Source: an uncultured Eubacterium sp. (lineage in GTDB: Bacteria > Bacillota > Clostridia > Lachnospirales > Lachnospiraceae). From it: a stretch of 64,000 nt of DNA. The stretch spans positions 62,001 to 126,000 of the forward strand of contig CAPAOV010000004.1 of assembly GCA_948579355.1 (NCBI GenBank). The letters run 5' to 3'. The number at the start of each line of letters is the position of its first letter. Position 1 is the first letter of the stretch. Shown here piece after piece: positions 24,128 through 32,233 of this stretch. The notes under the pieces are model-generated. The model was not told where the DNA came from. It saw only the letters and a program-made list of their open reading frames with translations, and ran no database searches. The position numbers and the translations under genes were made by a program.

Positions 24128-25710
24128 GAATTTTATTTAAAAAGCAGATGTCAGAGCTGAATCAGAGTTTCTTTCAGGATAGAAAGAAAGGAAAGAGACG
24201 TTCGGCAGTCTCAACGGCTGCTCTCGTTCTTCTCTATTTGAGCCTGCTCGTATGTTTAGGCGGCATTTTTTTTTATGTCGGGAAAGTGCTCTGCCTGCCG
24301 CTGGTGCAGGCCGGAATCGGCTGGCTGTATTTTGCCATTATGGGGATGATAGCTCTGGCGTTAGGTATATTTGGCAGCGTATTTAATACGTTTGCCAGCT
24401 TATATCAGGCGAAAGATAATGATTTATTGCTGTCGCTGCCGATTCCAATCCACGCAATTTTGTTAGTGCGCCTGTCAGGCGTATATGTTATGGGACTTCT
24501 GTATGGCAGTATTGTAATGATTCCCACGATTATCGTATATGTTATGACTGCAGGGGCGGGGGCTGTTCTGGGCGGGATTGTCTGGTTGTTCCTGATTTCT
24601 CTGTGTAATCTCATTCTTTCCTGTATACTCGGCTGGGTTGTTGCGAAGATAAACAGCAGGCTGCGAAACAAGAGTTTACTTACGGTAGTGGTGTCTCTGG
24701 CGTTTCTCGGGGGATACTATTACGTCTGGTTTCAGGCGAATCATTTGCTGCAGATGTTGATTATCAATAGCATGACGGTAGGCGCCAGGATAAAAGGAGC
24801 GGTGTATCCGCTATACTTGTTGGGACGCGTAGGCGAGGGAGATATCGTGTCAGCGTTACTGTGTGCAGCTGCTTTGTTTGCGGCGGCAGCTCTTGTATAT
24901 CGGATATTGTCTTATAATTTTGTGAAGATGGCTGCGTCCTCTTCCGGAAAGCAGCATACGCGTTATCGGGAGAAGAGACTCCGCCGCAAGAGCCGCATGG
25001 GGGCGCTGTTGACGAGGGAAGTGCGTCGCTTTTTGTCCAGTTCCACCTATATGCTGAATTGCTCTTTAGGCACGCTGTTTCTTGCTGCCGCATCGGTTTT
25101 TCTTTTAGTGAAAGGAAACTGGATATTGGATGGCTTGTGGCAATTTTTTGAAGCTGACATGCAGATGGTTTTCCTTATCGGCTGTGTTGGCGTCTGCGGA
25201 CTCGCCGCCATGAATGACATTACGGCGCCGTCCGTCTCTCTGGAGGGAAAGAATTTGTGGATTCTGCAGTCTTTGCCGATTGCCTCATGGGATGTGCTGA
25301 AAGTAAAATTGTATCTTCATCTTCTGCTTACCGGCATTCCGGCTGTTTTGTGTACTGTCTGTATGGCGGCTGTATTCCGGTTCTCCTTATCAATGGCGTC
25401 TGCCGCTATTCTCATGGTTTCCCTCTTTACGCTATTGAGTGCGGAAACTGGTCTGTGGATGAATTTGAAAATGCCAAATCTTAACTGGAAAAGTGAAACT
25501 GCTGTAGTAAAGCAGAGCATAAGCGTGTTTTTGGTGCTGTTATTGAATCTGGTGTATGCGTTTGCCATCATGGGGGTATATGTTATGACGGGAGAACCGC
25601 TGGGCGCTGATTTATATATATTTAGCTGCTGCCTGTTGACGGCAGTACTTTGCTTCTGGATATTTTACTGGTTAAAGACAAGAGGAACAAAGATTTTGGA
25701 AAATCTGTAA
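24121..25710 (+). CDS. ABC exporter membrane protein (ABC-2 like, 'putative ABC exporter' type)
   Basis: 529 residues with about 12 hydrophobic helices in two halves. The N-terminal cytoplasmic start is basic (MLRILFKKQM...DRKKGKRR), and the loop DNDLLLSLPIP is the typical contact region seen in EcsB/ABC_export proteins; the equivalent in the second half is NLWILQSLPIASWDVLKVKL. A basic cytoplasmic linker (KQHTRYREKRLRRKSR) joins the halves. Single-chain dimer of six-helix units is inferred. The ATG overlaps the end of the ATPase gene (ATGTTGA), so the two are translated together. Flanked by two paralogous LRR anchor proteins. Cargo unknown. Confidence 0.87.
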   Translation: MLRILFKKQMSELNQSFFQDRKKGKRRSAVSTAALVLLYLSLLVCLGGIFFYVGKVLCLPLVQAGIGWLYFAIMGMIALALGIFGSVFNTFASLYQAKDNDLLLSLPIPIHAILLVRLSGVYVMGLLYGSIVMIPTIIVYVMTAGAGAVLGGIVWLFLISLCNLILSCILGWVVAKINSRLRNKSLLTVVVSLAFLGGYYYVWFQANHLLQMLIINSMTVGARIKGAVYPLYLLGRVGEGDIVSALLCAAALFAAAALVYRILSYNFVKMAASSSGKQHTRYREKRLRRKSRMGALLTREVRRFLSSSTYMLNCSLGTLFLAAASVFLLVKGNWILDGLWQFFEADMQMVFLIGCVGVCGLAAMNDITAPSVSLEGKNLWILQSLPIASWDVLKVKLYLHLLLTGIPAVLCTVCMAAVFRFSLSMASAAILMVSLFTLLSAETGLWMNLKMPNLNWKSETAVVKQSISVFLVLLLNLVYAFAIMGVYVMTGEPLGADLYIFSCCLLTAVLCFWIFYWLKTRGTKILENL

Positions 25711-25736
25711 AGAAGTGTGGGAATGGAGGATAAAAA

Positions 25737-27884
25737 ATGAGAAAAAAACGGTTAATCAGAACAATTATAATCGTAGCTTTTTGTGCTATTGTATTTTCCG
25801 TCATAGTTATGATATGGATGAAAAAAGATGCCGAAGAATATAAAAAATGGCAGGCCCAATACAGAGGAACGTGGGTAAGTCCGGACGGACAATATAGGAT
25901 GACGGTACAGAGGGTGACAAGCGCCCATATTATTTTTTCGGTGACAAATAAAAATAATCTTAGTCTGAACTATGCTTCTGCGACAGCAGTCGGAGACGGA
26001 GAGTATTCGTTCTCATACAAATTGCAAAGGGGGATGGACGGAGGCGTTACCGCCGGATTTGGAAATACGGGAAAGGGTGTTATCCGTCTGAAAGAGAAGT
26101 CGCTTTCGCTTGATGTTCCCAAACTGGAAAAGTTTGAAGAGGGGTTACAATTTCGCGGTGCCCTGAAAAAGGAAAGTGAGATGCCGGATATAAAGAAAAA
26201 AGAATTGCAGGCTCTTATGGGGAAAGATAGGCCGCAGGAGAAAAAAGCGGAGAAAACCTTTTATGTTGCGGAAGCGCAGGAGGGAAAAGTCGAGCGGGTC
26301 CATATTAACTGGGATGCCGCCAGCGACCGCAAAGGGTATGAAGAATATGAGATGTCTGGCATTAATCCCATCTGTATGGTATCGGATTTGCAAGCTCAGT
26401 TCGGCGATCCGGCAGCAGAAGAGGAGTTGTCGGAAAACCGTTATAAAAGAGTATACAGGAAAGACGGATATCAATACGAATTTATAACGGACGGTTATGG
26501 TCTGGTGACAGAGGGAGATTGCCAGTATGAGAAACCGAAAAGAGGCCGGCGGGACGGTGATTTTATTCGGGAGGGCAGTACGGTTCTCCGCTATCTGGGA
26601 GATTATGAGAAGAGCCGGACTGTTACACTGCCGCAGGGAACAAAGAAAATTGCCAGCGGGGCGTTTACGGTAACGCCGGATACCGTACAGCAAAAATATG
26701 TGAAATCGCTAAAATTAAGTATTCCAAGTGGGATAGAGATAGAGAGAAATGCATTTGAGAATTGCAGCAGTATGCAGATTACATTGGAGGAGGGATGGAC
26801 TTCCGTACCGGAAGAAGCGTTTGCTCATATGGTTGGAGCGGGTGGATTGAGAGGAAAAGCCGGATGGGTAAAAGTAAATCTGCCCCGTTCGCTCCGCCGT
26901 CTGGAAGCCAAAGCGTTTGAGACAAATTGGTTTGAAGGGGGGGAAGCATATACAGAAGAGGATACTATGGGGGGCGTGCTGGAGATAGGTGTACAACCGG
27001 TGACGGTACTCCTGAATGAGGAACTGGAATATATTGGTGATAATGCTTTGTATGGCATTTGCAATACGATGCTTCCGAAAAAGGTAAAATATATAGGAGC
27101 TAATTTTACGCTTCTTCCCAGTGTGGCATTTTGGACTGCTTCTGATGTTAAAGTGAAAAAACCGGATGGATTTTATTCATGGGAATACTGCTATAATATA
27201 GCGTTGCCGGAGCAGCTTGAATATGTATCAGAAAAGGGATTCTATTTTTGGACGCCGGAATTTTCAATGAGAGCGATAGATGGAAATTTCACTGTTCTTC
27301 AGATACCGGAAAATGCGAAAAATGTTCCATGTCTGTCTAATATTTCGGTAATCCAATATTCTGTAAATGAGAAGAATAATAAATACAGCAGTAAAGATGG
27401 TTGGCTTTTTTCCAGAGATGGAAAGAAATTGTATAGAACTACCTGTGAGATTGATTTTAGCAAAAAGCAAAAGGGTCGGGAAGTTACGTTTAAAAAAATA
27501 TCGAAAAGAACCTACAAAACTTATGTTCGTATTAAAGAGGGGATAGAAGAAATTGCTTCTCAGGCTTTTGCTTGCGCTATTAATCGCTCCGCCGACATAC
27601 TTGACGTCCAGTATATCACTCCGAACTCATTAAAATGCATAGACAGAGGGGCGTTGTTCGAAAATCGTTCATATTTTGATACTTGGGACGACAGCGTCAC
27701 TTCGGTAAAGATAGCCGGAGAAGTACCTCAATTTACTGGAGACATTTCACCGGACAGTGCCTATAAGCGTAAAGTTTATGTAAAGAAGCAGTACCGTGAG
27801 AAGTTTATTAAGGAACTGTTTGAAGAGCAACAGCTTTCGGACAAACAGAAGAATCAGATTAAAAAGTGTATTATCGGGTATTAA
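25737..27884 (+). CDS. Membrane-anchored leucine-rich-repeat-like surface protein (paralogue 2)
   Basis: 715 residues. Same plan as the 593-residue protein at 21631: MRKK start and membrane anchor, YRGTWVSPDGQYRMTV domain, the shared KRGRRDGDFI...TVLRYLGDYEKSRTVTLP segment, then LRR_5 repeats (IASGAFTV, FENCSSMQITLEEGWTSVP, LPRSLRRLEAKAFE, YIGDNALYG, LEYVSEKGFYF). It is longer by several repeats and lacks the Asp/Trp tail. GGAGG precedes the ATG at 25737 by 8 bases, 26 bases after the permease stop, so it belongs to the same transcript. Extracytoplasmic, anchored in the membrane. Function unknown. Confidence 0.75.
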   Translation: MRKKRLIRTIIIVAFCAIVFSVIVMIWMKKDAEEYKKWQAQYRGTWVSPDGQYRMTVQRVTSAHIIFSVTNKNNLSLNYASATAVGDGEYSFSYKLQRGMDGGVTAGFGNTGKGVIRLKEKSLSLDVPKLEKFEEGLQFRGALKKESEMPDIKKKELQALMGKDRPQEKKAEKTFYVAEAQEGKVERVHINWDAASDRKGYEEYEMSGINPICMVSDLQAQFGDPAAEEELSENRYKRVYRKDGYQYEFITDGYGLVTEGDCQYEKPKRGRRDGDFIREGSTVLRYLGDYEKSRTVTLPQGTKKIASGAFTVTPDTVQQKYVKSLKLSIPSGIEIERNAFENCSSMQITLEEGWTSVPEEAFAHMVGAGGLRGKAGWVKVNLPRSLRRLEAKAFETNWFEGGEAYTEEDTMGGVLEIGVQPVTVLLNEELEYIGDNALYGICNTMLPKKVKYIGANFTLLPSVAFWTASDVKVKKPDGFYSWEYCYNIALPEQLEYVSEKGFYFWTPEFSMRAIDGNFTVLQIPENAKNVPCLSNISVIQYSVNEKNNKYSSKDGWLFSRDGKKLYRTTCEIDFSKKQKGREVTFKKISKRTYKTYVRIKEGIEEIASQAFACAINRSADILDVQYITPNSLKCIDRGALFENRSYFDTWDDSVTSVKIAGEVPQFTGDISPDSAYKRKVYVKKQYREKFIKELFEEQQLSDKQKNQIKKCIIGY

Positions 27885-27950
27885 AGACATCGAGAGACTT
27901 TTCAGGGAATTGTCTGTAATGGGATTAATTAAACCAAAGGAAGGACATGT

Positions 27951-28817
27951 ATGGAACAAATATTCGAAATAGTAAAAGAAGCATGTGTGGATACGGGAAA
28001 ACTAGTTCCGTTTTTGTTCCTGACGTATTTGCTGATGGAATGGCTGGAGCATAAGACGGGCAGCAGGACACAGGCGCTCATTCTTCGTACGGGCAAGGCC
28101 GGGCCTCTGTTTGGCGGCGTGCTGGGGGTATTTCCCCAGTGCGGTTTTTCTGCGGCGGCAGCCAATTTGTATGCGGGCGGGGTAATTACTGCCGGCACAT
28201 TGACTGCCGTGTTTTTGTCTACTTCGGATGAGATGCTTCCTATTTTTGTATCGGAAGCGGTGCCAGTTTCGACAATTGCCAAAATTTTGCTGTGGAAAGC
28301 GGCGTATGCCGTTGTCTGCGGTTTTATTCTGGATTTCCTCTATCATGGGATTTTTCGCCGCAAGCTGCGCTACAAAAATATTCATACGATGTGTGAGAGT
28401 GAGCACTGTAAATGTGAAGAAGGTGTTTTTATCTCTGCGCTGCGGCATACGGTACAGATTTTCCTTTTCATTTTTGTGGTAACACTCATTTTAGAAGCAG
28501 TCTTAGAGAGCGTGGGAGAAGAAAGGCTGGCCTTGGTAATTTCTGACTTGCCGGTCGTCGGGGAGGCCGTTGCCGGACTCATCGGCCTTATACCAAATTG
28601 CGCCTCATCTGTTATTATTACCCAATTGTATTTGCAGCGTGTAATAGGCGCGGGGCCGATGATGGCGGGATTGTTTGTCAACGGGGGAGTGGGCATTCTA
28701 GTGCTTTGCCGTATGAACAAGCGGTCTGTAAAACAAAACGTGGGTATCATTGCCTACCTCTATCTGGCAGGAGTTGTCGGCGGGATTCTCATAAGCCTGC
28801 TGCGGATTTCTTTTTAA
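27951..28817 (+). CDS. ArsP_2-type putative heavy-metal exporter, 8-10 membrane helices
   Basis: 288 residues. Two symmetrical halves, each with the family's motif: VFPQCGFSAAAANLYAGG in the first and LIPNCASSVIITQLYLQR in the second, plus the conserved AVFLSTSDEMLP. A hydrophilic loop between the halves is rich in metal-binding side chains (HTMCESEHCKCEEG, about 143-157). This matches the 'putative manganese/10TM heavy-metal exporter' group (ArsP_2, formerly DUF2899); the metal is not established. AAAGGAAGG is just upstream of the ATG. Separate from the LRR block by 66 bases; followed by a long foldback element, which may end its transcript. Confidence 0.85.
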   Translation: MEQIFEIVKEACVDTGKLVPFLFLTYLLMEWLEHKTGSRTQALILRTGKAGPLFGGVLGVFPQCGFSAAAANLYAGGVITAGTLTAVFLSTSDEMLPIFVSEAVPVSTIAKILLWKAAYAVVCGFILDFLYHGIFRRKLRYKNIHTMCESEHCKCEEGVFISALRHTVQIFLFIFVVTLILEAVLESVGEERLALVISDLPVVGEAVAGLIGLIPNCASSVIITQLYLQRVIGAGPMMAGLFVNGGVGILVLCRMNKRSVKQNVGIIAYLYLAGVVGGILISLLRISF

Positions 28818-28861
28818 TTGTCGTCAGAGTGAGAACTCAATCATTTGTCGTTTTCAGGGAA

Positions 28862-29315
28862 GCAGGTATCCTGCCGTATATTGTCCTTGTATCGTTCCCC
28901 GAAAAATTATTGTTTTTTCCGTTTACAAAGCGCCGACCGAGTATTGTCTGAGCTGTCTGCTATCGGGTTTTGGATTTTAACAGGCCATCATGCAACGTTC
29001 CAATGCACCAATCCCGTTACGGATTACTGCGGGCGGCACCAAAGGTGCCGTTTTGGGGAAGGAGGATGCTAAAAATAAATGTATTTATTTTGGGCATCCT
29101 CCTTCCCCGAACAGATGCTTCGCATCTGCCCGCAGTTTGAATATAATCTTTGGGTGATGCCTTAGAACTTTGGTACAAAGGCACTGTTAAAATTTAGAAA
29201 ACCCGATGGCAGACAGTGAGTTTTGCGAGGGATGGCGTATACTTTTGTAAACGGAGAAAATAATGTATTTTTCGTCGGGAGCGGTATACCGGACAAGGTA
29301 CGGCAGGATACCTGC
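28862..29315. repeat. Long foldback repeat element, copy A
   Basis: About 454 bases forming one imperfect palindrome. Ends: GCAGGTATCCTGCCGTA at 28862-28878 and its exact complement at 29299-29315. The arms stay alignable over roughly 170 bases each (for example TCCGTTTACAAA at 28918 against TTTGTAAACGGA at 29245; CTGTCTGC at 28953 against GCAGACAG at 29210). The centre is a strong hairpin: ACTGCGGGC/GCCCGCAGT (29026/29128), then GGGGAAGGAGGATGC/GCATCCTCCTTCCCC (29055/29094) capped by an AT stem. Two side hairpins sit in the gaps: GGCACCAAAGGTGCC on the left, CAGATGCTTCGCATCTG on the right. No coding frame. Similarity to copy B extends left to about 28846 and right to about 29358. This and flanking sequence fill the 28818-29451 gap. 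Confidence 0.85.
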
Positions 29316-29364
29316 GGGACGAACATCTTTATATACAAATTTATAAACGTTTGCCTTACTGTGC

Positions 29365-29394
29365 TTGACACATCCCCCCTTTTTGCATTATACT
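29365..29394 (+). promoter_or_regulatory. Promoter of the leuB-ilvD-ilvB-serC-serA operon
   Basis: TTGACA (29365-29370), 18-base spacer, TATACT (29389-29394), directly after the end of foldback copy A. The leader to the leuB ATG is only about 50 bases, with no room for a T-box. Confidence 0.65.
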
Positions 29395-29451
29395 ATGAAA
29401 TTATGGGGATAGTATGCCCTTTTGACATAAGGAAATGGAGATGAGACGTAC

Positions 29452-30534
29452 ATGAAATATCATATTGCAGTAATTCCGGGAGACGGTATCGGTCCTGAGA
29501 TTGTGGCCGAAGCAAAAAAAGTTTTAGATAAAGTAGCGAGCGTCTATGGACATGACTTTGAATATGAAGAGTTGCTGATGGGCGGCTGCTCGATTGATGC
29601 TTATGGGGAACCATTGACGGAGGAGACATTGGAGCGCGCAAGAAAAAGCGATTCCATCCTGCTTGGTTCGGTAGGCGGACGAGTCGGTGTGGATAGCTGG
29701 TATGATTTGCCGCCGGAAAAGAGACCGGAAGCCGGTCTTTTGAAAATTCGCAAAGGTTTGGGATTGTTTTGTAATTTACGTCCGGCGATTTTATTCGAAG
29801 AGTTAAGTGGTGCGTGTCCCCTGAAAGAAGAGATTATTGAGGGCGGGTTTGATTTTATCTTTGCCCGTGAATTGACAGGCGGTCTCTATTTTGGAGAGCG
29901 TTACACAAAGGAAATTGACGGCGTTATGACGGCTGTCGATACATTAAAATATGATGAAAATGAGATACGGCGCATTGCGAAACAGGCATTTGAGATTGCC
30001 ATGAAACGCAGAAAGCGCGTCTGTAGTGTTGATAAGGCAAATGTTTTGGATTCCTCGCGTCTGTGGTCTAAAGTCGTCGAGGAGGTCAGCAAGGATTATC
30101 CGGAAGTGGAGCTGACCAATATGCTGGTAGATAATTGCGCCATGCAGATTGTCCGCAATCCAAAACAGTTTGATGTTATATTGACGGAGAATATGTTTGG
30201 CGACATATTGTCGGATGAGGCAAGTATGGTGACAGGTTCTTTGGGAATGCTTTCTTCTGCCAGTTTGGGAGAGGGAACGTTTGGTATGTATGAGCCGAGT
30301 CATGGCTCTGCTCCTGACATTGCTGGCCAAAATAAAGCCAATCCAATTGCAACGATTCTTTCCGCTGCTATGCTGCTTCGTTATTCATTTGCTCTTTCGA
30401 AAGAAGCAGATGCTATAGAAAATGCAGTGAAGACGGCGCTGAAAAAGGGATTGAGGACAATTGATATAATGGATGATGGCAAAACCCTTTTGGGAACAAA
30501 AGAGATGGGGGACGCCATTGCGAATGAGATATGA
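29452..30534 (+). CDS. leuB: 3-isopropylmalate dehydrogenase
   Basis: 360 residues, normal length. Starts IAVIPGDGIGPEI, with GSVGG, KIRKGLGLFCNLRPA (substrate Arg), the catalytic Tyr/Lys regions RELTGGLYFGER and VDKANVLDSSRLW, and the metal site NMFGDILSDEAS with the NAD loop EPSHGSAPDIAGQNKANP. Oxidatively decarboxylates 3-isopropylmalate in leucine synthesis, NAD dependent, cytosolic. ATG follows GGAGATGAGACGTAC, a modest ribosome site. First gene of a five-gene operon; leuA and leuCD are not present here. Confidence 0.95.
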   Translation: MKYHIAVIPGDGIGPEIVAEAKKVLDKVASVYGHDFEYEELLMGGCSIDAYGEPLTEETLERARKSDSILLGSVGGRVGVDSWYDLPPEKRPEAGLLKIRKGLGLFCNLRPAILFEELSGACPLKEEIIEGGFDFIFARELTGGLYFGERYTKEIDGVMTAVDTLKYDENEIRRIAKQAFEIAMKRRKRVCSVDKANVLDSSRLWSKVVEEVSKDYPEVELTNMLVDNCAMQIVRNPKQFDVILTENMFGDILSDEASMVTGSLGMLSSASLGEGTFGMYEPSHGSAPDIAGQNKANPIATILSAAMLLRYSFALSKEADAIENAVKTALKKGLRTIDIMDDGKTLLGTKEMGDAIANEI

Positions 30535-30553
30535 AGAAATGGAGATGAAATAG

Positions 30554-32215
30554 ATGAAAAGTGATTCCGTAAAGAAAGGTATGCAGACAGCTCCCCAGCG
30601 TTCTTTGTTTCATGCGCTTGGGTTGACGAAAGAGGAACTGGAAAAGCCACTGGTAGCGATTGTCAGCTCATATAATGAGATTGTGCCGGGGCATATGAAT
30701 TTGGATAAAATAGTAGAAGCCGCTAAATTAGGTGTGGCAATGGCGGGAGGTACACCGATTGTATTTCCGGCAATCGCCGTTTGTGATGGAATTGCCATGG
30801 GGCATATTGGCATGAAATATTCTTTAGTGACGCGTGATTTGATTGCAGATTCGACCGAGTGCATGGCATTGGCACATGCATTTGATGCTATGGTGATGGT
30901 TCCGAACTGTGATAAGAATGTTCCCGGATTGTTGATGGCGGCAGCGCGTGTCAACATTCCTACCGTATTTGTCAGCGGCGGGCCGATGCTTGCCGGACAC
31001 GTACAGGGAAAGAAGACTTCCCTGTCAAGTATGTTTGAGGCAGTTGGGGCGCACGCAGCGGGTAAGATGTCAGAAGAACAGGTGGATGATTTTGTCAATC
31101 ATGCCTGTCCGACTTGCGGTTCCTGCTCCGGTATGTATACAGCAAATTCCATGAACTGCCTGACAGAGGCAATTGGAATGGGACTTCAGGGAAATGGAAC
31201 GATTCCGGCAGTATACTCCGACCGCATACGTCTTGCAAAACATGCGGGTATGCAGGTAATGGAAATGTATCAAAGAAACATTCGTCCGCGTGACATTATG
31301 AATGAAAAAGCATTTATCAATGCAATGACGGTGGATATGGCGCTTGGCTGTTCCACCAATACGATGCTTCATCTTCCGGCAATTGCTCATGAAGCAGGTG
31401 TTGAGTTGAATTTGGATATTGCCAATGAGATTAGTGCAAAGACGCCAAATCTCTGCCATCTGGCTCCGGCGGGACATACTTACATGGAGCAGCTCAACGA
31501 AGCCGGCGGCGTGTATGCGGTGATGAATGAATTAAATAAGAAAGGACTTCTCCACACGGATATTATCACGGTAAGCGGTAAGACCGTAGGAGAGAATATT
31601 GAACATGTATATAATCGTGATGAGGAAGTGATTCGTCCGATTGATAATCCATATAGTGAAACAGGTGGTATTGCTGTTCTTAAAGGGAATCTGGCTCCGG
31701 ACTCAGGTGTCGTAAAACGTTCAGCCGTAGTACCGGAAATGATGGTTCATGAGGGGCCGGCGCGCGTTTTTGATTGTGAGGAGGACGCTATTGAAGCTAT
31801 TAAAGGCGGCAAGATTGTTGCCGGTGACGTTGTTGTTATCCGCTATGAAGGGCCGAAAGGCGGACCGGGTATGCGCGAGATGTTAAATCCGACGTCGGCA
31901 ATTGCCGGTATGGGACTTGGCTCTTCGGTAGCTTTGATTACCGATGGACGTTTCTCGGGCGCTTCCCGTGGCGCATCAATTGGGCATGTGTCGCCGGAGG
32001 CGGCAGTAGGAGGCCCGATTGCCTTAGTGGAAGAGGGAGATATCATTAAGATTAATATTCCAGAGAATACGTTGGATGTGGATATTTCTGCCGAAGAGAT
32101 GGAAGCAAGACGTCAGAAGTGGCAGCCGAGAGAGCCGAAAGTGACGACCGGCTATCTGGCGCGCTACGCAAATATGGTTACATCGGGTAGCACCGGTGCC
32201 ATTTTAAATCAATAG
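30554..32215 (+). CDS. ilvD: Dihydroxy-acid dehydratase
   Basis: 553 residues, normal length. Fe-S ligands visible in VPNCDKNVPG and CPTCGSCSGMYTANSMNCL; also GMGLGSSVALITDGRFSGASRG near the C terminus with the active-site Ser. Converts 2,3-dihydroxy-isovalerate and the methylvalerate analogue to the 2-oxo acids in valine and isoleucine synthesis. Oxygen-sensitive cluster, consistent with an anaerobe. Starts 19 bases after leuB; GGAGAT upstream of the ATG at 30554. Confidence 0.96.
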   Translation: MKSDSVKKGMQTAPQRSLFHALGLTKEELEKPLVAIVSSYNEIVPGHMNLDKIVEAAKLGVAMAGGTPIVFPAIAVCDGIAMGHIGMKYSLVTRDLIADSTECMALAHAFDAMVMVPNCDKNVPGLLMAAARVNIPTVFVSGGPMLAGHVQGKKTSLSSMFEAVGAHAAGKMSEEQVDDFVNHACPTCGSCSGMYTANSMNCLTEAIGMGLQGNGTIPAVYSDRIRLAKHAGMQVMEMYQRNIRPRDIMNEKAFINAMTVDMALGCSTNTMLHLPAIAHEAGVELNLDIANEISAKTPNLCHLAPAGHTYMEQLNEAGGVYAVMNELNKKGLLHTDIITVSGKTVGENIEHVYNRDEEVIRPIDNPYSETGGIAVLKGNLAPDSGVVKRSAVVPEMMVHEGPARVFDCEEDAIEAIKGGKIVAGDVVVIRYEGPKGGPGMREMLNPTSAIAGMGLGSSVALITDGRFSGASRGASIGHVSPEAAVGGPIALVEEGDIIKINIPENTLDVDISAEEMEARRQKWQPREPKVTTGYLARYANMVTSGSTGAILNQ

Positions 32216-32233
32216 ACGAAAGAGGTGCTTAGT

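Noticed and set aside
28862..29315. CRISPR, tRNA cluster or T-box as explanation of the long hairpin
   Set aside because: No regular repeat-spacer pattern, no cloverleaf or CCA end, no T-box sequence; instead one full-length palindrome shared with 40222-40684.
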